Assembly: GCA_026770585.1 (NCBI GenBank)
Contig: MU646393.1
Location: 471,243-498,513, forward strand
Reading direction: 5' to 3'
DNA length: 27,271 nt
From: Baffinella frigidus
Taxonomy: Eukaryota > Cryptophyceae > Cryptomonadales > Baffinellaceae
Shown: one piece after another, positions 1-7,156 of the stretch
How positions within the stretch are numbered: the stretch's first letter is position 1
Layout: the number at the start of each line of letters is the position of its first letter
The notes under the pieces: model-generated
Seen by the model: the letters and a program-made list of their open reading frames with translations, nothing else
What the model was told of the DNA's origin: nothing
Databases searched by the model: none
Program-made: the position numbers and the translations under genes

Positions 1-71
<71 letters not shown>

Positions 72-75
72 TATT
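1..75. repeat. (AT)n microsatellite
   Basis: About 32 uninterrupted AT dinucleotides open the window, followed by a short AT-rich tail. The tail runs into the polyA/T-rich stretch just before the candidate acceptor at 91-92. Nothing coding is seen. Confidence 0.97.
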
Positions 76-92
76 ATATGAATATATGTAAG

Positions 93-164
93 GTCTTCGG
101 ATACTCCCTCCTCGCGCTCGGCGTCTTGATCCTCGCGCTCCAGCAAGGCTCGAGCGCCGCGCAG
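93..164 (+). CDS. Candidate internal exon, hydrophobic segment (unrecognised)
   Basis: A 72-base open segment lies between an AG|G acceptor (91-92) and a GTC donor (165), with both boundaries in phase 0. It reads VFGYSLLALGVLILALQQ and then GSSAAQ, that is, a membrane-spanning or signal-anchor-like helix followed by a small polar tail. The donor leads straight into a CT microsatellite, the same arrangement seen after leucyl-tRNA synthetase exon 5 at 25801. The first residues resemble the candidate terminal exon at 2653 (VFGSIVAAGTLI). I do not recognise a family. The ATG at 78 also opens this frame, so a short signal-peptide start is an alternative to splicing. Confidence 0.35.
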
Positions 165-330
165 GTCTCTCTCTCTCTCTCTCTCTCCCTCCCTCGCTAT
201 CTCCCTATTTCTCTCTCCCCCTCTCCCTCTCTCACTCCCCCTCTGTCTCTATGTTCCCTCTCTCTCCCTCTCTCCCTCTCTCGCCCTCTCCCTCTCCATC
301 TCTATTTCGCCATCTCTATCTCTAGGTGGG
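165..330. repeat. (CT)n-rich low-complexity tract
   Basis: An imperfect CT/CCCT pyrimidine tract begins directly at the putative donor of the preceding exon. The Ser/Leu/Pro open frame across it is an artefact of the dinucleotide repeat. Confidence 0.9.
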
Positions 331-368
331 GGGCATGCCGGTTGATCGTTAGTCAGGCAGGGCGGGTT

Positions 369-401
369 CCATTTTTGCCACAACAGTTGTGGCAAAAATG
401 G
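369..401. repeat. Perfect 16-bp inverted repeat with 1-base spacer
   Basis: CCATTTTTGCCACAAC is followed by one A and then its exact reverse complement. Such a near-zero-loop palindrome would extrude as a cruciform. No family assignment; the surrounding 331-446 shows no gene. Confidence 0.85.
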
Positions 402-446
402 CGATTCCTCTAGAAGTGATAGACATCCAGAAACATCCAGACCAAT

Positions 447-468
447 CGTGAGCGAGGTACCCCTCTAC
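447..468 (-). mobile_element. Family-1 MITE end fragment
   Basis: The string GTGAGCGAGGTACCCCT is the right terminal sequence of the CAGGGGTACC family (see 3073-3190). No partner end is present, so this is a truncated remnant. Confidence 0.6.
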
Positions 469-540
469 AGACGGGCTGCCAGAGTCCTCACATCTTGTCC
501 CCCCCTCTCTCCTCGGCGAGAAGCGGCCGTAGTCAAATTT

Positions 541-687
541 CATCCGGGCGAGTATTCATAACGCACACGATTTTGGTGTATCCAAGGGTAGAAATAAGAC
601 AGTCGTCTATCTAGACTTCTTTTAGAGCCTTAAGATGCACCAAAATCGGATCGCAGGAATCGTATTCATTGTGAATACTCTCTGGGG
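541..687 (-). mobile_element. MITE, GAGTATTCA-end family (copy 1)
   Basis: The ends are inverted: GAGTATTCA at about 550 pairs with TGAATACTC near 677, and CGATTTTGGTGTATC faces GATGCACCAAAATCG. Its reverse complement matches 19955-20155 over the whole core (TCTTAAGGCT, AGATAG.CGACTGTCTTA, ACACCAAAATCGT), so the two are copies of one family. It encodes no protein. Confidence 0.75.
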
Positions 688-859
688 ATATTACCCCATG
701 CAGGATCCCGGAGTGACTTTACACAGGTCACGTCCACTCGGTCACGTTCACCGCCAGATGCTCGTCCGGATGAAATTGATCAACCTTGCGTTCCCCCTTC
801 TACGCCAGGTCACAAAAGTCAACATTTCATTTCACAAAAGTCGACATTTCATTTCAAAA
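688..859. other. Unassigned stretch with short direct repeats
   Basis: GGGGATATTACCCC at 685-698 is a small hairpin. GGAGTGACTTTACAC recurs at 11508 and 18652. CATTTCA with AAAGTCG is repeated three times at 824-870. No supported gene; the long frame here has no splice or start context. Confidence 0.5.
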
Positions 860-1026
860 GTCGGACCTTTCATTTCGCTGCACGATCTCCGAGTAAAGTT
901 GAGTCTACCCGGAGTCTACCCGGGAAAAACTCAACAACAGTTGGGAATTGGAGCACTTTGCCTGCGGGATGTTAAGAATTTGTACCACGATGAGCCATCT
1001 AAACGCTGTTATCACGAACGACTGTG
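860..1026. repeat. Dispersed repeat R2 (copy 1)
   Basis: Collinear with 15525-15700. Shared blocks are AGTAAAGTTGA.TCTAC, CGGGAAA, GTTGGGAATTGGAGC, a TTAAGAAT block then TGTACCA.GAT, and ACGA.TGTGT. The copies are moderately diverged and non-coding. The copy ends exactly where a Family-1 MITE begins. Confidence 0.75.
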
Positions 1027-1028
1027 TA

Positions 1029-1142
1029 CAGGGGTACCTCGCTCATAAGAAACCGCACCCCCCTAGAACCCTACAGTAGGCCTATGCCTAGCGCCCTATG
1101 GTGGGCCTAGGGAGGGGGCTGTTTCTTATGAGCGAGGTACCC
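1029..1142 (+). mobile_element. Family-1 MITE (TA-type), 3' end clipped
   Basis: It starts TA|CAGGGGTACCTCGCTCATAA and ends in the inverted sequence TTATGAGCGAGGTACCC. The last CCTG and the right TA are missing, so the right edge is truncated. The core carries the family's CTAGAACCCTACAGTAGG and a C-run/G-run pair. It is non-coding and probably moved by a Tc1/mariner-like transposase supplied in trans. Confidence 0.9.
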
Positions 1143-1146
1143 ATGA

Positions 1147-1290
1147 ATCCTTTAGGTCCTGTAAGTTCTTTTAACTCCCACCATAGGCGGCCACCGGAAA
1201 TTGTTCTGTAGAAAGGCCACGCTTCCTTTCGGAACACATCAAGCCCCCCCCCCGGTACAGAGGATCGCGGCAGAAACTGGCTAAAGGGTA
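1147..1290 (+). repeat. Dispersed repeat R1, long form
   Basis: The core is TTTAGGTCCTGTAAGTTC, then ACTCCCACCATAGGCGGCC, then TTCTGTAGAAAGGCCACGCTT. The extension TCGGAACACATCAAGCCCCC and GTACAGAGGA is shared with 3613-3725. This is one of more than ten R1 copies in both orientations. Confidence 0.8.
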
Positions 1291-1299
1291 TATCCTGAT

Positions 1300-1750
1300 C
1301 GGGCGTTAGAGTGAATGCAAATCCCACTGATGCCCTGGCGTGGCCAGGCGGTCGGATACTCCTTCATCTGCAGCGTATGCCTATGCCTAGCGCCCTATGG
1401 TGGGCCTAGGGAGGGGGCTGTTTCTTATGAGCGAGGTACCCCTCTACTCTGCGGTTCCGAGTGAGGGCTGCTGCTCCGACTGAGCAGCTTGGGTGCAGAT
1501 GTATGTTGCGAGGGGGCGCAGAGGACCTTGCTCGTCTGACAGCGTACCCATGAATGCAAATCTCACTGATGCCCTGTAGGACTACCATAGGCCCCTAGGC
1601 ATAGGCCTACTGTAGTGTCCTAGGGAGGGTTGGTCAGTGCCAGACCTGCTCAAGACCGACCAATCCTTCAGCCCTGAATAGAAATCCCACTGATGCCCTG
1701 GCGTGGGCAGGCGGTTGGATACTCGTTCCTCTGCAGCTTCGTCCCTAAGG
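1300..1750. repeat. Mosaic of repeat fragments
   Basis: AAATCCCACTGATGCCCTGG followed by CGTGG and GGATACTC occurs at 1318-1370 and 1686-1725, with a shorter copy at 1558. A right-half Family-1 fragment lies at 1377-1446 and an internal Family-1 fragment in reverse orientation at 1575-1628. The 1377-1446 fragment is almost identical to the right half of the copy at 1029, which suggests recent segmental copying. No gene is seen. Confidence 0.7.
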
Positions 1751-1756
1751 TGGACC

Positions 1757-1886
1757 CCAACTCATAAACCCCAAACCCCAAACCTCAAACCCTAAACCCC
1801 AACTCATAAACACCAAACACCAAACACCAAACACCAAACACCAAACCCCAAACTATAAATCCTACACCTTAAACCCCAAACCCTAT
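1757..1886. repeat. Telomere-like interstitial array (C-strand)
   Basis: Variants of CCCTAAA, CCCCAAA and ACACCAA in tandem on the plus strand. It is degenerate and flanked by unique sequence, so it is interstitial and not a chromosome end. Confidence 0.9.
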
Positions 1887-1992
1887 CCCGCAAGTGGCGA
1901 GGCCGTCAAAATTGATGTCCAAGAGGTCCTAAACAGGTCCTAGGGCCCTACGGTAGGGCGTATGAGCCTACTCGCCACTCAAGGGATCCCCT
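1885..1992. mobile_element. Family-2 MITE (TATCCC..AAGTGGC)
   Basis: It begins TATCCCGCAAGTGGCGAG and ends in the inverted CTCGCCACTCAAGGGAT. The core GGTCCTAGGGCCCTACGGTA with GGGCGTATGAGCCTAC is shared with the cluster at 11809-13060. It lies just upstream of the candidate acceptor at 1998-1999. Confidence 0.8.
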
Positions 1993-1999
1993 AAACCAG

Positions 2000-2691
2000 G
2001 TGCTCGACATGGCCTTGGTGAGCAAAGACGTTGTGAAGCTCGGCTCGTCTGTGGAGGTCTTGCTCATGTTTGCGGTACACCCTACACCACACACCCTACC
2101 CTACACCCTACACTCTACACCCTACACCCTGCACCCTGCACCCTGCACCCTGCACCCTACACCCTACAGGGCTCATAACCACCGAATTCCGATGATGTAT
2201 TCCAAGAGACATCTGTCTGTTATAAAGCAATGGCTCCAATGCCATCCCGAGGCGGGCTCGTCCTACCCTAGCTGGCCTAGGTCCTCACACTTGGTGAGCA
2301 AAGACACCGAAACGCTCGGCTCGCCCGTCGACGGCTTGCTCCTGTTTGGGGTACACCCTGAACCCTACACCCTACACCCTGCACCCTGCACCCTGCACCC
2401 TACACCCTACAACCTACACCCTACACCCTACACCCTGCACCCTACACTCTACACCTCAAAACCCTACAACCCTACAACCTACACCCTACACCCTACACCC
2501 TACACCCTGCACGCTACACCCTACACCCTACACTCCACATCCTACACCCTACAACCTACGCTAAACCTTGAACCCTCAACCCTCAACCCTCAACTCTCAA
2601 CCCAAAACCCCAAACCCTAAACCCTCAACCTAAACCCGAAACACTAAACCAGGTTTTCGGCTCCATCGTGGCCGCCGGCACCCTCATCTAG
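2000..2691 (+). CDS. Candidate two-exon gene 3' end (membrane-like, unrecognised)
   Basis: Exon 2000-2074 (75 nt, 25 codons, phase 0 at both ends) lies between AG|G and a GT donor. It reads VLDMALVSKDVVKLGSSV and then EVLLMFA. Exon 2653-2691 follows another AG|G acceptor and reads VFGSIVAAGTLI plus a TAG stop, also in phase 0. The spliced C-terminus would be a strongly hydrophobic segment. The 578-bp intron consists mostly of CCCTACA/CCCTGCA tandem repeats that start at the donor itself (GTACACCCTAC), plus a damaged copy of exon 2000-2074. No upstream exon is identified, and I do not recognise the protein. The phase fit, conserved acceptor style and in-frame stop support a real gene end; the small size limits confidence. 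Confidence 0.4.
2079..2167. repeat. (CACCCTA)n intronic array
   Basis: A 7-mer tandem CACCCTA with CACCCTG variants starts four bases after the candidate donor at 2075. It resembles permuted telomere-like sequence. The Thr/Pro/Tyr-rich open frame across it is a repeat artefact. Confidence 0.9.
2281..2350 (+). pseudogene. Frameshifted pseudo-exon copy of 2000-2074
   Basis: It follows CTAG|G and ends GGG|GTACACCCTG, matching the 2000-2074 exon from GTGCTC to the donor. It is 70 nt against 75, because about five bases are missing near its start; this shifts the frame. Downstream it retains VSKD..TLGSPVDGLLLFG. Both the acceptor-like and donor-like dinucleotides are kept. Confidence 0.7.
2352..2643. 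repeat. Telomere-like intronic array, second block
   Basis: CACCCTA/CCCTGCA/CCCTACA units grade into CCCTCAA and CCCTAAA, ending ten bases before the acceptor at 2651-2652. Like the first block, it begins at a copied donor (GTACACCC). Confidence 0.9.
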
Positions 2692-2901
2692 AGACGCGTA
2701 TCATTCTGCTCTGTAACAATAGTCCCGAGGCGGGCTCGTATCAAAGAAGTATGGCTTTTCTGCAGAACAAGTTCCGGTGTCCACCTATGTTGGGAGCTCG
2801 AAGAACCTAAAGGACCTAAAGGCACATAGACTTTTGGGTCACTCGACTCTAGGCTCAAGGGCCTACTAGGACCTGTATCGCGAGTAATAATAATAAAGGC
2901 A

Positions 2902-2932
<31 letters not shown>

Positions 2933-3072
2933 AAGAAGAAGAAGAAGAAGGGGGAAAAAGAAGACGTAACACCCAGGAGACATTATGGGCATCCACTGAA
3001 CTTCTCTCTATCTCTCTAGAGACGCTTGTTGGGGTTCGTGTTCGTTGCGCTTCGCGGGTACCCGGTCGGGTA
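2692..3072. repeat. R1 copy (reverse), GAA microsatellite, unassigned DNA
   Basis: R1 in reverse orientation lies at 2766-2822 (TTCCGGTGTCCACCTATGTT, then GGGAGCTCGAAGAACCTAAA). An (AGA)n tract of about 15 units is at 2905-2949. The serine-run frame on the minus strand is an artefact of that tract. Nothing else is supported. Confidence 0.85.
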
Positions 3073-3190
3073 CAGGGGTACCTCGCTCATAAGAAAGCAT
3101 CCCCCCCCCTAGGACCACCATAAGGCCCTAGGCATAGGCCCACTGTAGGGTCCTAGGGGGGGGCGGTTTCTGATGAGCGATGTACCCCTG
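3073..3190 (+). mobile_element. Family-1 MITE, complete (118 bp)
   Basis: Complete element with TA on both sides. The left end is CAGGGGTACCTCGCTCATAA and the right end is its inverse (two substitutions). Inside the ends are a poly-C run, CTAGGACCACCAT, CCTAGGCATAGG and a poly-G run, so the whole element folds into one hairpin. It has no coding capacity. A TA duplication is characteristic of Tc1/mariner-type elements. Confidence 0.95.
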
Positions 3191-3193
3191 TAC

Positions 3194-3262
3194 TAGTGCC
3201 TCAACAACATCCCAATGGTGATCGATATGGCCTTCGTGAGCACGCCCCCCCTACCCCCCAGA
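3194..3262 (+). pseudogene. Partial exon copy related to 2000-2074
   Basis: GTGATCGATATGGCCTTCGT at 3218 matches GTGCTCGACATGGCCTTGGT at 2000 and keeps the reading (VIDMAFVS against VLDMALVS). Upstream CTCAACAACATCCCAATG keeps the frame open. It breaks off after AGCA into a C-rich tract. Confidence 0.5.
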
Positions 3263-3475
3263 GAGATTGGTAATTTATTGCCAAACAACCGGCGTCAGTG
3301 CCGCACATGCCTTCCGCATTGTGCTACATACTGTCCTTTAGGTCCTTTAGGTTCTTCGAGCTCCCAACATAGGCGGACACCGGAACTGGTTTTGTAGAAA
3401 GACCATGCTTCCTTTCACCCCGTGTCGGCCGCTCTTACGAGCTTTTTTTGGATGGATTGCATCTCCACCTTCCCC
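3263..3475. repeat. Dispersed repeat with an R1 insertion
   Basis: AGAGAGATTGGTAATTTATT through GTGCTACATACTGT, then CCCCGTGTCGGCC through ACGAGCTTTT and GGATGGATT, matches uninterrupted sequence at 5849-6000. In this copy R1 (about 3332-3415) sits between ..CATACTGT and ACCCCG.., so R1 is an inserted unit. Confidence 0.8.
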
Positions 3476-3612
3476 CACCCCCCATCCTTAGGGGTGGGCG
3501 CAGGCTGCTAGAGCCTCGTCTACCCTTGACATAGCGTGCAGGGGTTGTATTTGGCAACTTGAGAAATCTCGCGTTTCCAGGACGCGACCAAGAAGCTAGG
3601 CGCCCCCCACTT

Positions 3613-3725
3613 TTAGGTCCTTTAGGTTCTTAAAACTCCCAACATAGGCGGACACCGGAACTGGTTCTGTAGAAAGGCCATGCTTCCTGTCGGATCACAT
3701 CAAGCCCCCCTGTACAGAGGACAGC
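3613..3725 (+). repeat. Dispersed repeat R1, long form
   Basis: TTTTAGGTCCTTTAGGTTCT, then ACTCCCAACATAGGCGGAC, then CTGTAGAAAGGCCATGCTTC, with the same 3' extension as 1147-1290 (ACATCAAGCCCCCC.GTACAGAGGA). Flanks 3476-3612 and 3726-3897 hold no recognisable gene. Confidence 0.8.
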
Positions 3726-3897
3726 AGCACGAGGCCACCCATGCACACAGAATCAATCTCAATTCGAAATCTGTGTAGTAATTTGCATATGTTTTGTGTC
3801 CGTTTCCTGGGCCATCATCCAATAATAGACTGGGGGATCTGTTCACAAGGGTAGCCGCGAGTTGCTCGAAGAAGGCATGCTCCTGTGAAAGGCACCC

Positions 3898-4456
3898 CCT
3901 ACAACCTACACCCTGCACCCCAAACCTAAATTATAAACCCTAAACCCTAAAACATAGACCCTGAACCCTGACCACTAGACACTGAACCATAAACCATAAA
4001 CCCTAACCTCTAACCCCTGAACCCCTAACCTCTAACCCCTAACCCCTAATCCCTAATCCCTAATCCCTGAACCCTAAACCCTAAACCCTAAACCCTAAAC
4101 CCTAAACCCTAAACCGTAAACCCTCAACTCCAAACCCTCAACCCTCAACCCTTAACTTTAAGCAATAAAAAATAAACCTTCTACCCACAACCCTGAACCC
4201 TGAACCCTGAACCCTAACCCCAAACGCTAAACCCTCAACTCTCAACCCTCAACCCTCAACCCTGAACCCTCAACCCTAAACCCTAAACCCTAAACCCTAA
4301 ACCTTGAACCGTAAGCCCAAATTTCTAACCCCTAAGCCCTCAACTCTCGACCTGCACCCTGCACCCTAAATCCTCAACCCCAACCCATAAACCCTAAACC
4401 TTAAACCCTCAACCCTCCACCCTTAACCCTAAACAATAAACAATAAACCTTTCACC

Positions 4457-4509
<53 letters not shown>

Positions 4510-4562
4510 ATTCTAAATCCTAAACCCTAAACCATAAACCCGAAACCATAAACCCCAAAACC
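3898..4562. repeat. Telomere-like interstitial array (C-strand), ~660 bp
   Basis: Long tandem CCCTAAA with CCCTCAA, CCCTGAA and CCCTAAC variants, including perfect CCCTAAA runs at about 4075-4110. It is the C-rich strand of a plant-type TTTAGGG repeat, degenerate and interstitial. Confidence 0.95.
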
Positions 4563-4569
4563 CACGGCA

Positions 4570-4725
4570 TCAGGTACCTCGCTAGCAAATCCAGAGGGCA
4601 CGCGACGGTTGTGAAGACGCTGCTGCACGCGGGGGCCGACGCTAATGCAAAGGAGTACGAGTTCAGGTCGCCCCACGGCGTAGCCATGTATGCTGCTGGA
4701 AATAGGCCGAATGCGAGAGTGTGAC
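4570..4725 (+). pseudogene. Ankyrin-repeat 3' fragment beside telomere-like DNA
   Basis: The plus strand reads RGHATVVKTLLHAGADANAK, then EYEFRSPHGVAMYAAGNRPN and ARV with a TGA stop. This is about 45 residues homologous to the C-terminus of the ankyrin gene at 7157-8046. It has no start and is joined at 4570-4590 to a stub of Family-1 MITE end (CAGGTACCTCGCTAGCAAA). After the stop it runs through GCGGCGTCGACCTGAACCCT into another CCCTAA array, the same junction seen at the intact gene. Confidence 0.85.
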
Positions 4726-4732
4726 GCGGCGT

Positions 4733-4787
4733 CGACCTGAACCCTAGACCCTAACCCCCCAACCCCCAACCACAAACCCTACGGGGT
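4733..4787. repeat. Short telomere-like array
   Basis: CCTGAACCCTAGACCCTAAC with further C-rich repeats follows the ankyrin fragment and stops at the next Family-1 element. Confidence 0.8.
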
Positions 4788-4791
4788 ACCT

Positions 4792-4864
4792 CGCTAGCAA
4801 AAAAGCGCCTCCTCCTGGGACACTACAGTAGGGCCATGCGTAGGGTATGAGCGAGGTATCCCTG
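4792..4864 (+). mobile_element. Family-1 MITE, short variant (73 bp)
   Basis: TA|CGGGGTACCTCGCTAGCAAA leads to TATGAGCGAGGTATCCCTG|TA. The left arm carries TAGCAA in place of TCATAAGAA, matching the stub at 4570, so it is a subfamily. The middle is shortened. Confidence 0.8.
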
Positions 4865-4892
4865 TACAGTTTTTATGGTTGAATAAGGTTGT

Positions 4893-4990
4893 CCACTTAG
4901 CAGTGACCGAATTCCTTCCCCCCCGGATATCCGGGGGAAACGCGGTTAGAATCTAGGGCAAATGAATAAGATTCTAGACCTTGGTCAAGC
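4893..4990 (+). mobile_element. CCACTTAGCAG-family MITE, one end
   Basis: Starts CCACTTAGCAGTGACCGAA. The internal hairpin CCCCCCCGGATATCCGGGGG and AATAAGATTCTAG align with the reverse strand of 16530-16667. The far end is not recognisable, so it is truncated. Confidence 0.65.
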
Positions 4991-5500
4991 CAGCATTAGC
5001 GAACTACCGTTCGTAGCCTGAAGCTACTTTTCAAACTGGAGCTGGCGACCCCCACTAAGCACGAGGGCCGAGGCGACTCTTGTGAGCCTCGGTCGGACAG
5101 GTGACGAGCCTCGGTGGTTGACTAATGACATGGAATTTCATCAGTCTCTTGCGAGAGAGCTCCCCGCCTCGGCACTGCAGGGGTACCTCGCTCATAAGAA
5201 ACCAGCCCCCCCTAGGACCCTACACTAGGGCTATGCCTAGGGTCCTATGATGATCCTAGGGGGGTGGGCGTTTCTTATGAGCGAGGTACCCCTGTAGGGA
5301 ACTGGGCGTCGTTCCTTGGTCAAGCCAGCAATAGCACACTACCACCTCGTAGCCTGAAGCTACTCTCCAAACTGGATCTGGCGACCCCCACTAACCACTA
5401 GGGCTAAGCCGGCTCTTTCTCCATCGAGTTTCATTGGTCTCTTGCGAGACAGCTCGGCCCTAGTGGCCTCTCTCACCGTTCACCCGCCTCGGCCCTACAT
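4985..5500. repeat. Repeat R4 duplicated around a MITE
   Basis: TTGGTCAAGCCAGCA.TAGC, CGTAGCCTGAAGCTACT, AAACTGGA.CTGGCGACCC and TCTCTTGCGAGA.AGCTC occur at 4982-5165 and again at 5316-5455 in the same order. A complete Family-1 MITE (5178-5294) separates them. No A or B box could be assigned with confidence, so a SINE origin is only possible. No gene is seen. Confidence 0.75.
5178..5294 (+). mobile_element. Family-1 MITE, complete (117 bp)
   Basis: Both terminal repeats are intact. The right flank is TA, but the left flank is TG, so one duplicated base has mutated or the target duplication was lost. Confidence 0.92.
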
Positions 5501-5524
5501 GATGTAGAGGCCTCGCCCATCTAC

Positions 5525-5640
5525 CCACGCCAGAGGGCTCGAAACATCCATTTTTGACATCTTTCCCCTGAATACTTAAGTGAACGACGCCAGATCTGAT
5601 CTGGATAAGGCGTCGGTTTCCCTCGAGCCCTCTGGCGTGG
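5525..5640 (+). mobile_element. CCACGCCAGA-family MITE, 2-bp TSD AC
   Basis: An 18-bp perfect inverted end, CCACGCCAGAGGGCTCGA, is flanked by AC at 5523-5524 and 5641-5642. The interior (CATCCATTTTTGACATCTT, then AAGGCGTCGGTTTCCC) matches the reverse strand of 26591-26718. It has no coding capacity. Confidence 0.9.
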
Positions 5641-5681
5641 ACGAGTTGTCGCCCACGCGAGACGTTCTTGCAAGCAGCTAC

Positions 5682-5792
5682 TTACCTTTAGGTCCTTTAG
5701 GTTCATTTAACTCCCACCATAGGCGGACAACGTTTAACTCCCACCATAGGCGGACACCGTTGAACTCCTACCATAGGCGGACGCCGGAACTC
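5682..5792 (+). repeat. Repeat R1 with internal triplication
   Basis: TTTAGGTCCTTTAGGTTCA is followed by three tandem units of ACTCC.ACCATAGGCGGAC. The other R1 copies have one unit. Confidence 0.8.
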
Positions 5793-5837
5793 ACCCTGCG
5801 GCAAAGCATTCAACGCTCTGCCTCTGCCCGCCGTGTC

Positions 5838-6007
5838 GCGTCAAGCCAGCAGAGAGATTGGTAATTTATTACCAAGAGATTGGTAATTTATTTCCAAACA
5901 ACCAGCGACAGCGCCCCACATGCCTCCGCATTGTGCTACATACTGTACCCCGAGTCGGCCGATCTTTACGAGCTTTTCCCGGATGGATTCTAGCTCCACC
6001 TCCTACG
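5838..6007. repeat. Uninterrupted copy of the 3263-3475 repeat
   Basis: Holds the 'empty site' CATACTGTACCCCGAGTCGG. GAGATTGGTAATTTATT is duplicated in tandem here (5853-5895). Confidence 0.8.
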
Positions 6008-6180
6008 TTAAGCCAGCATTCTCAGCACGCCCCGTTCCAGGTGGCGTGACGCGACCGCCCAATGCAGCGGCGTCCTTCCCGCCTTGTCCCGTGATGCTTT
6101 GTCGGCCCCCGCCGAAAGCAGCAATTTCACGAGCGCTGCGTTTCCTTTCTTCCCCGCCCAGTGAAGCGGCGTCGACCTGT
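6008..6180 (-). pseudogene. Ankyrin-repeat fragment (minus strand)
   Basis: The minus strand from 6180 reads RSTPLHWAGKKGNAALVKLL, then LSAGADKASRDKAGRTPLHW, then AVASRHLERG, and stops at 6008-6010. This is about one and two thirds canonical ankyrin repeats with TPLHWA and LL..GAD signatures. There is no ATG; the open frame runs backwards into the telomere-like array at 6181. The array has replaced its 5' part, so it is a broken copy, related to but distinct from the 7157-8046 gene. Confidence 0.85.
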
Positions 6181-6264
6181 ACGGTTTAGGTTTTGGTTGT
6201 TGGTTTTAGGTTTAGGGTTTAGGGCTTAGGGTTTAGGTTGAGGTTGAGGTTTTCGGTGTAGGGT

Positions 6265-6303
<39 letters not shown>

Positions 6304-6887
6304 GGTTTAGGGTTTAGGGTTTAGGTTTTGGGGTTTAGGGATTAGGGTTTAGGGTTTAGGTTTAGGGTTCAGGGGTTAGGGGTTTGGGGTTAGGGTTTAG
6401 AGGTTAGGGTTTAGGGTTCAGGTTTCAGGGTTTAGGGTTAATGGTTTAGGGTTTGGGGTTGAGGGGTTAGGGTTCAGGGTGCAGGGTTCAGGGTTTAAGG
6501 TTAAGGGTTCAAGGGTGAGGGTTGATGGTTGAGGATTGATGGTTGAGGATCAAGGGTTGAGAGTTGAGTGATGGGGGTTTGCCTCAGTGTAGAGGGTTTA
6601 GGGTTTAGGGCTTAGGGTTTAGGTTTAGGTTGAGGTTTTAAGTGTAGGGTTTAGGGTTTAGGGTTTAGGGTTTAGGGTTCAGGTTTTGGGGTTTAGGGTT
6701 TAGGGTTTAGGGTTTAGGGTTTAGGGTCTGGAGCTTAGAGCTCATGGTTTAGGGGTTAGGGTGTAGAGGTTAGGGTTTAGGGTTCAGGTTTCAGGGTTTA
6801 GGGTTAATGGTTTAGGTTTAAGGTTGAGGGGTCAGGGTTCAGGGTTCAGGGTTCAGGGTTTAAGGTTAAGGCTTTAAGGGTTAGGGT

Positions 6888-6919
<32 letters not shown>

Positions 6920-7141
6920 GATCGAGGGTTGAGGGTTGAGGGTTGAGGATTGAAGGTTAAGGGTTGAGTGATGAGGGGTTTCGCCTCAGTGTGGAGGGTT
7001 TTGGATTTAGGTTTGAGGGTTCAGGGTTCAGGTTGTAGGGTTTAGGGTTTTAGGGTTTAGGGTTTAGGATTTAGGGTTTAGTGTTTAGGATTCAGGGTTT
7101 AGGGTTTGAGGTTTGGGGTTTGGGGTTTAGGATCTAGGGTT
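6181..7141. repeat. Telomere-like interstitial array (G-strand), ~960 bp
   Basis: TTTAGGG tandem with TTGAGGG, TTCAGGG and TTAGGGG variants. Two internal segments are partly repeated (the stretch around 6590 and that around 6980 both carry GTTGAGTGATG.GGG). Perfect TTTAGGG runs occur at 6595-6740. The array is bounded by an inverted pair of the same 20-bp sequence (6160-6179 and 7142-7161). Confidence 0.95.
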
Positions 7142-7156
7142 CAGGTCGACGCCGCT

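Noticed and set aside
2000-2074. Assignment of the candidate exon to a known membrane ubiquitin-ligase family
   Set aside because: A short hydrophobic resemblance came to mind, but 25 residues with no diagnostic motif do not support a name.
2000-2620. 206-residue Thr/Pro/Tyr/His-rich plus-strand frame
   Set aside because: Only the first 25 codons look like an exon; the rest is CACCCTA repeat read through the donor.
4982-5500. tRNA gene or tRNA-derived SINE in repeat R4
   Set aside because: No cloverleaf, no convincing A and B boxes, and no A-rich tail could be found.
3898-7141. A true chromosome end
   Set aside because: The arrays are degenerate, in opposing orientations, and followed by genes and unique DNA on both sides.
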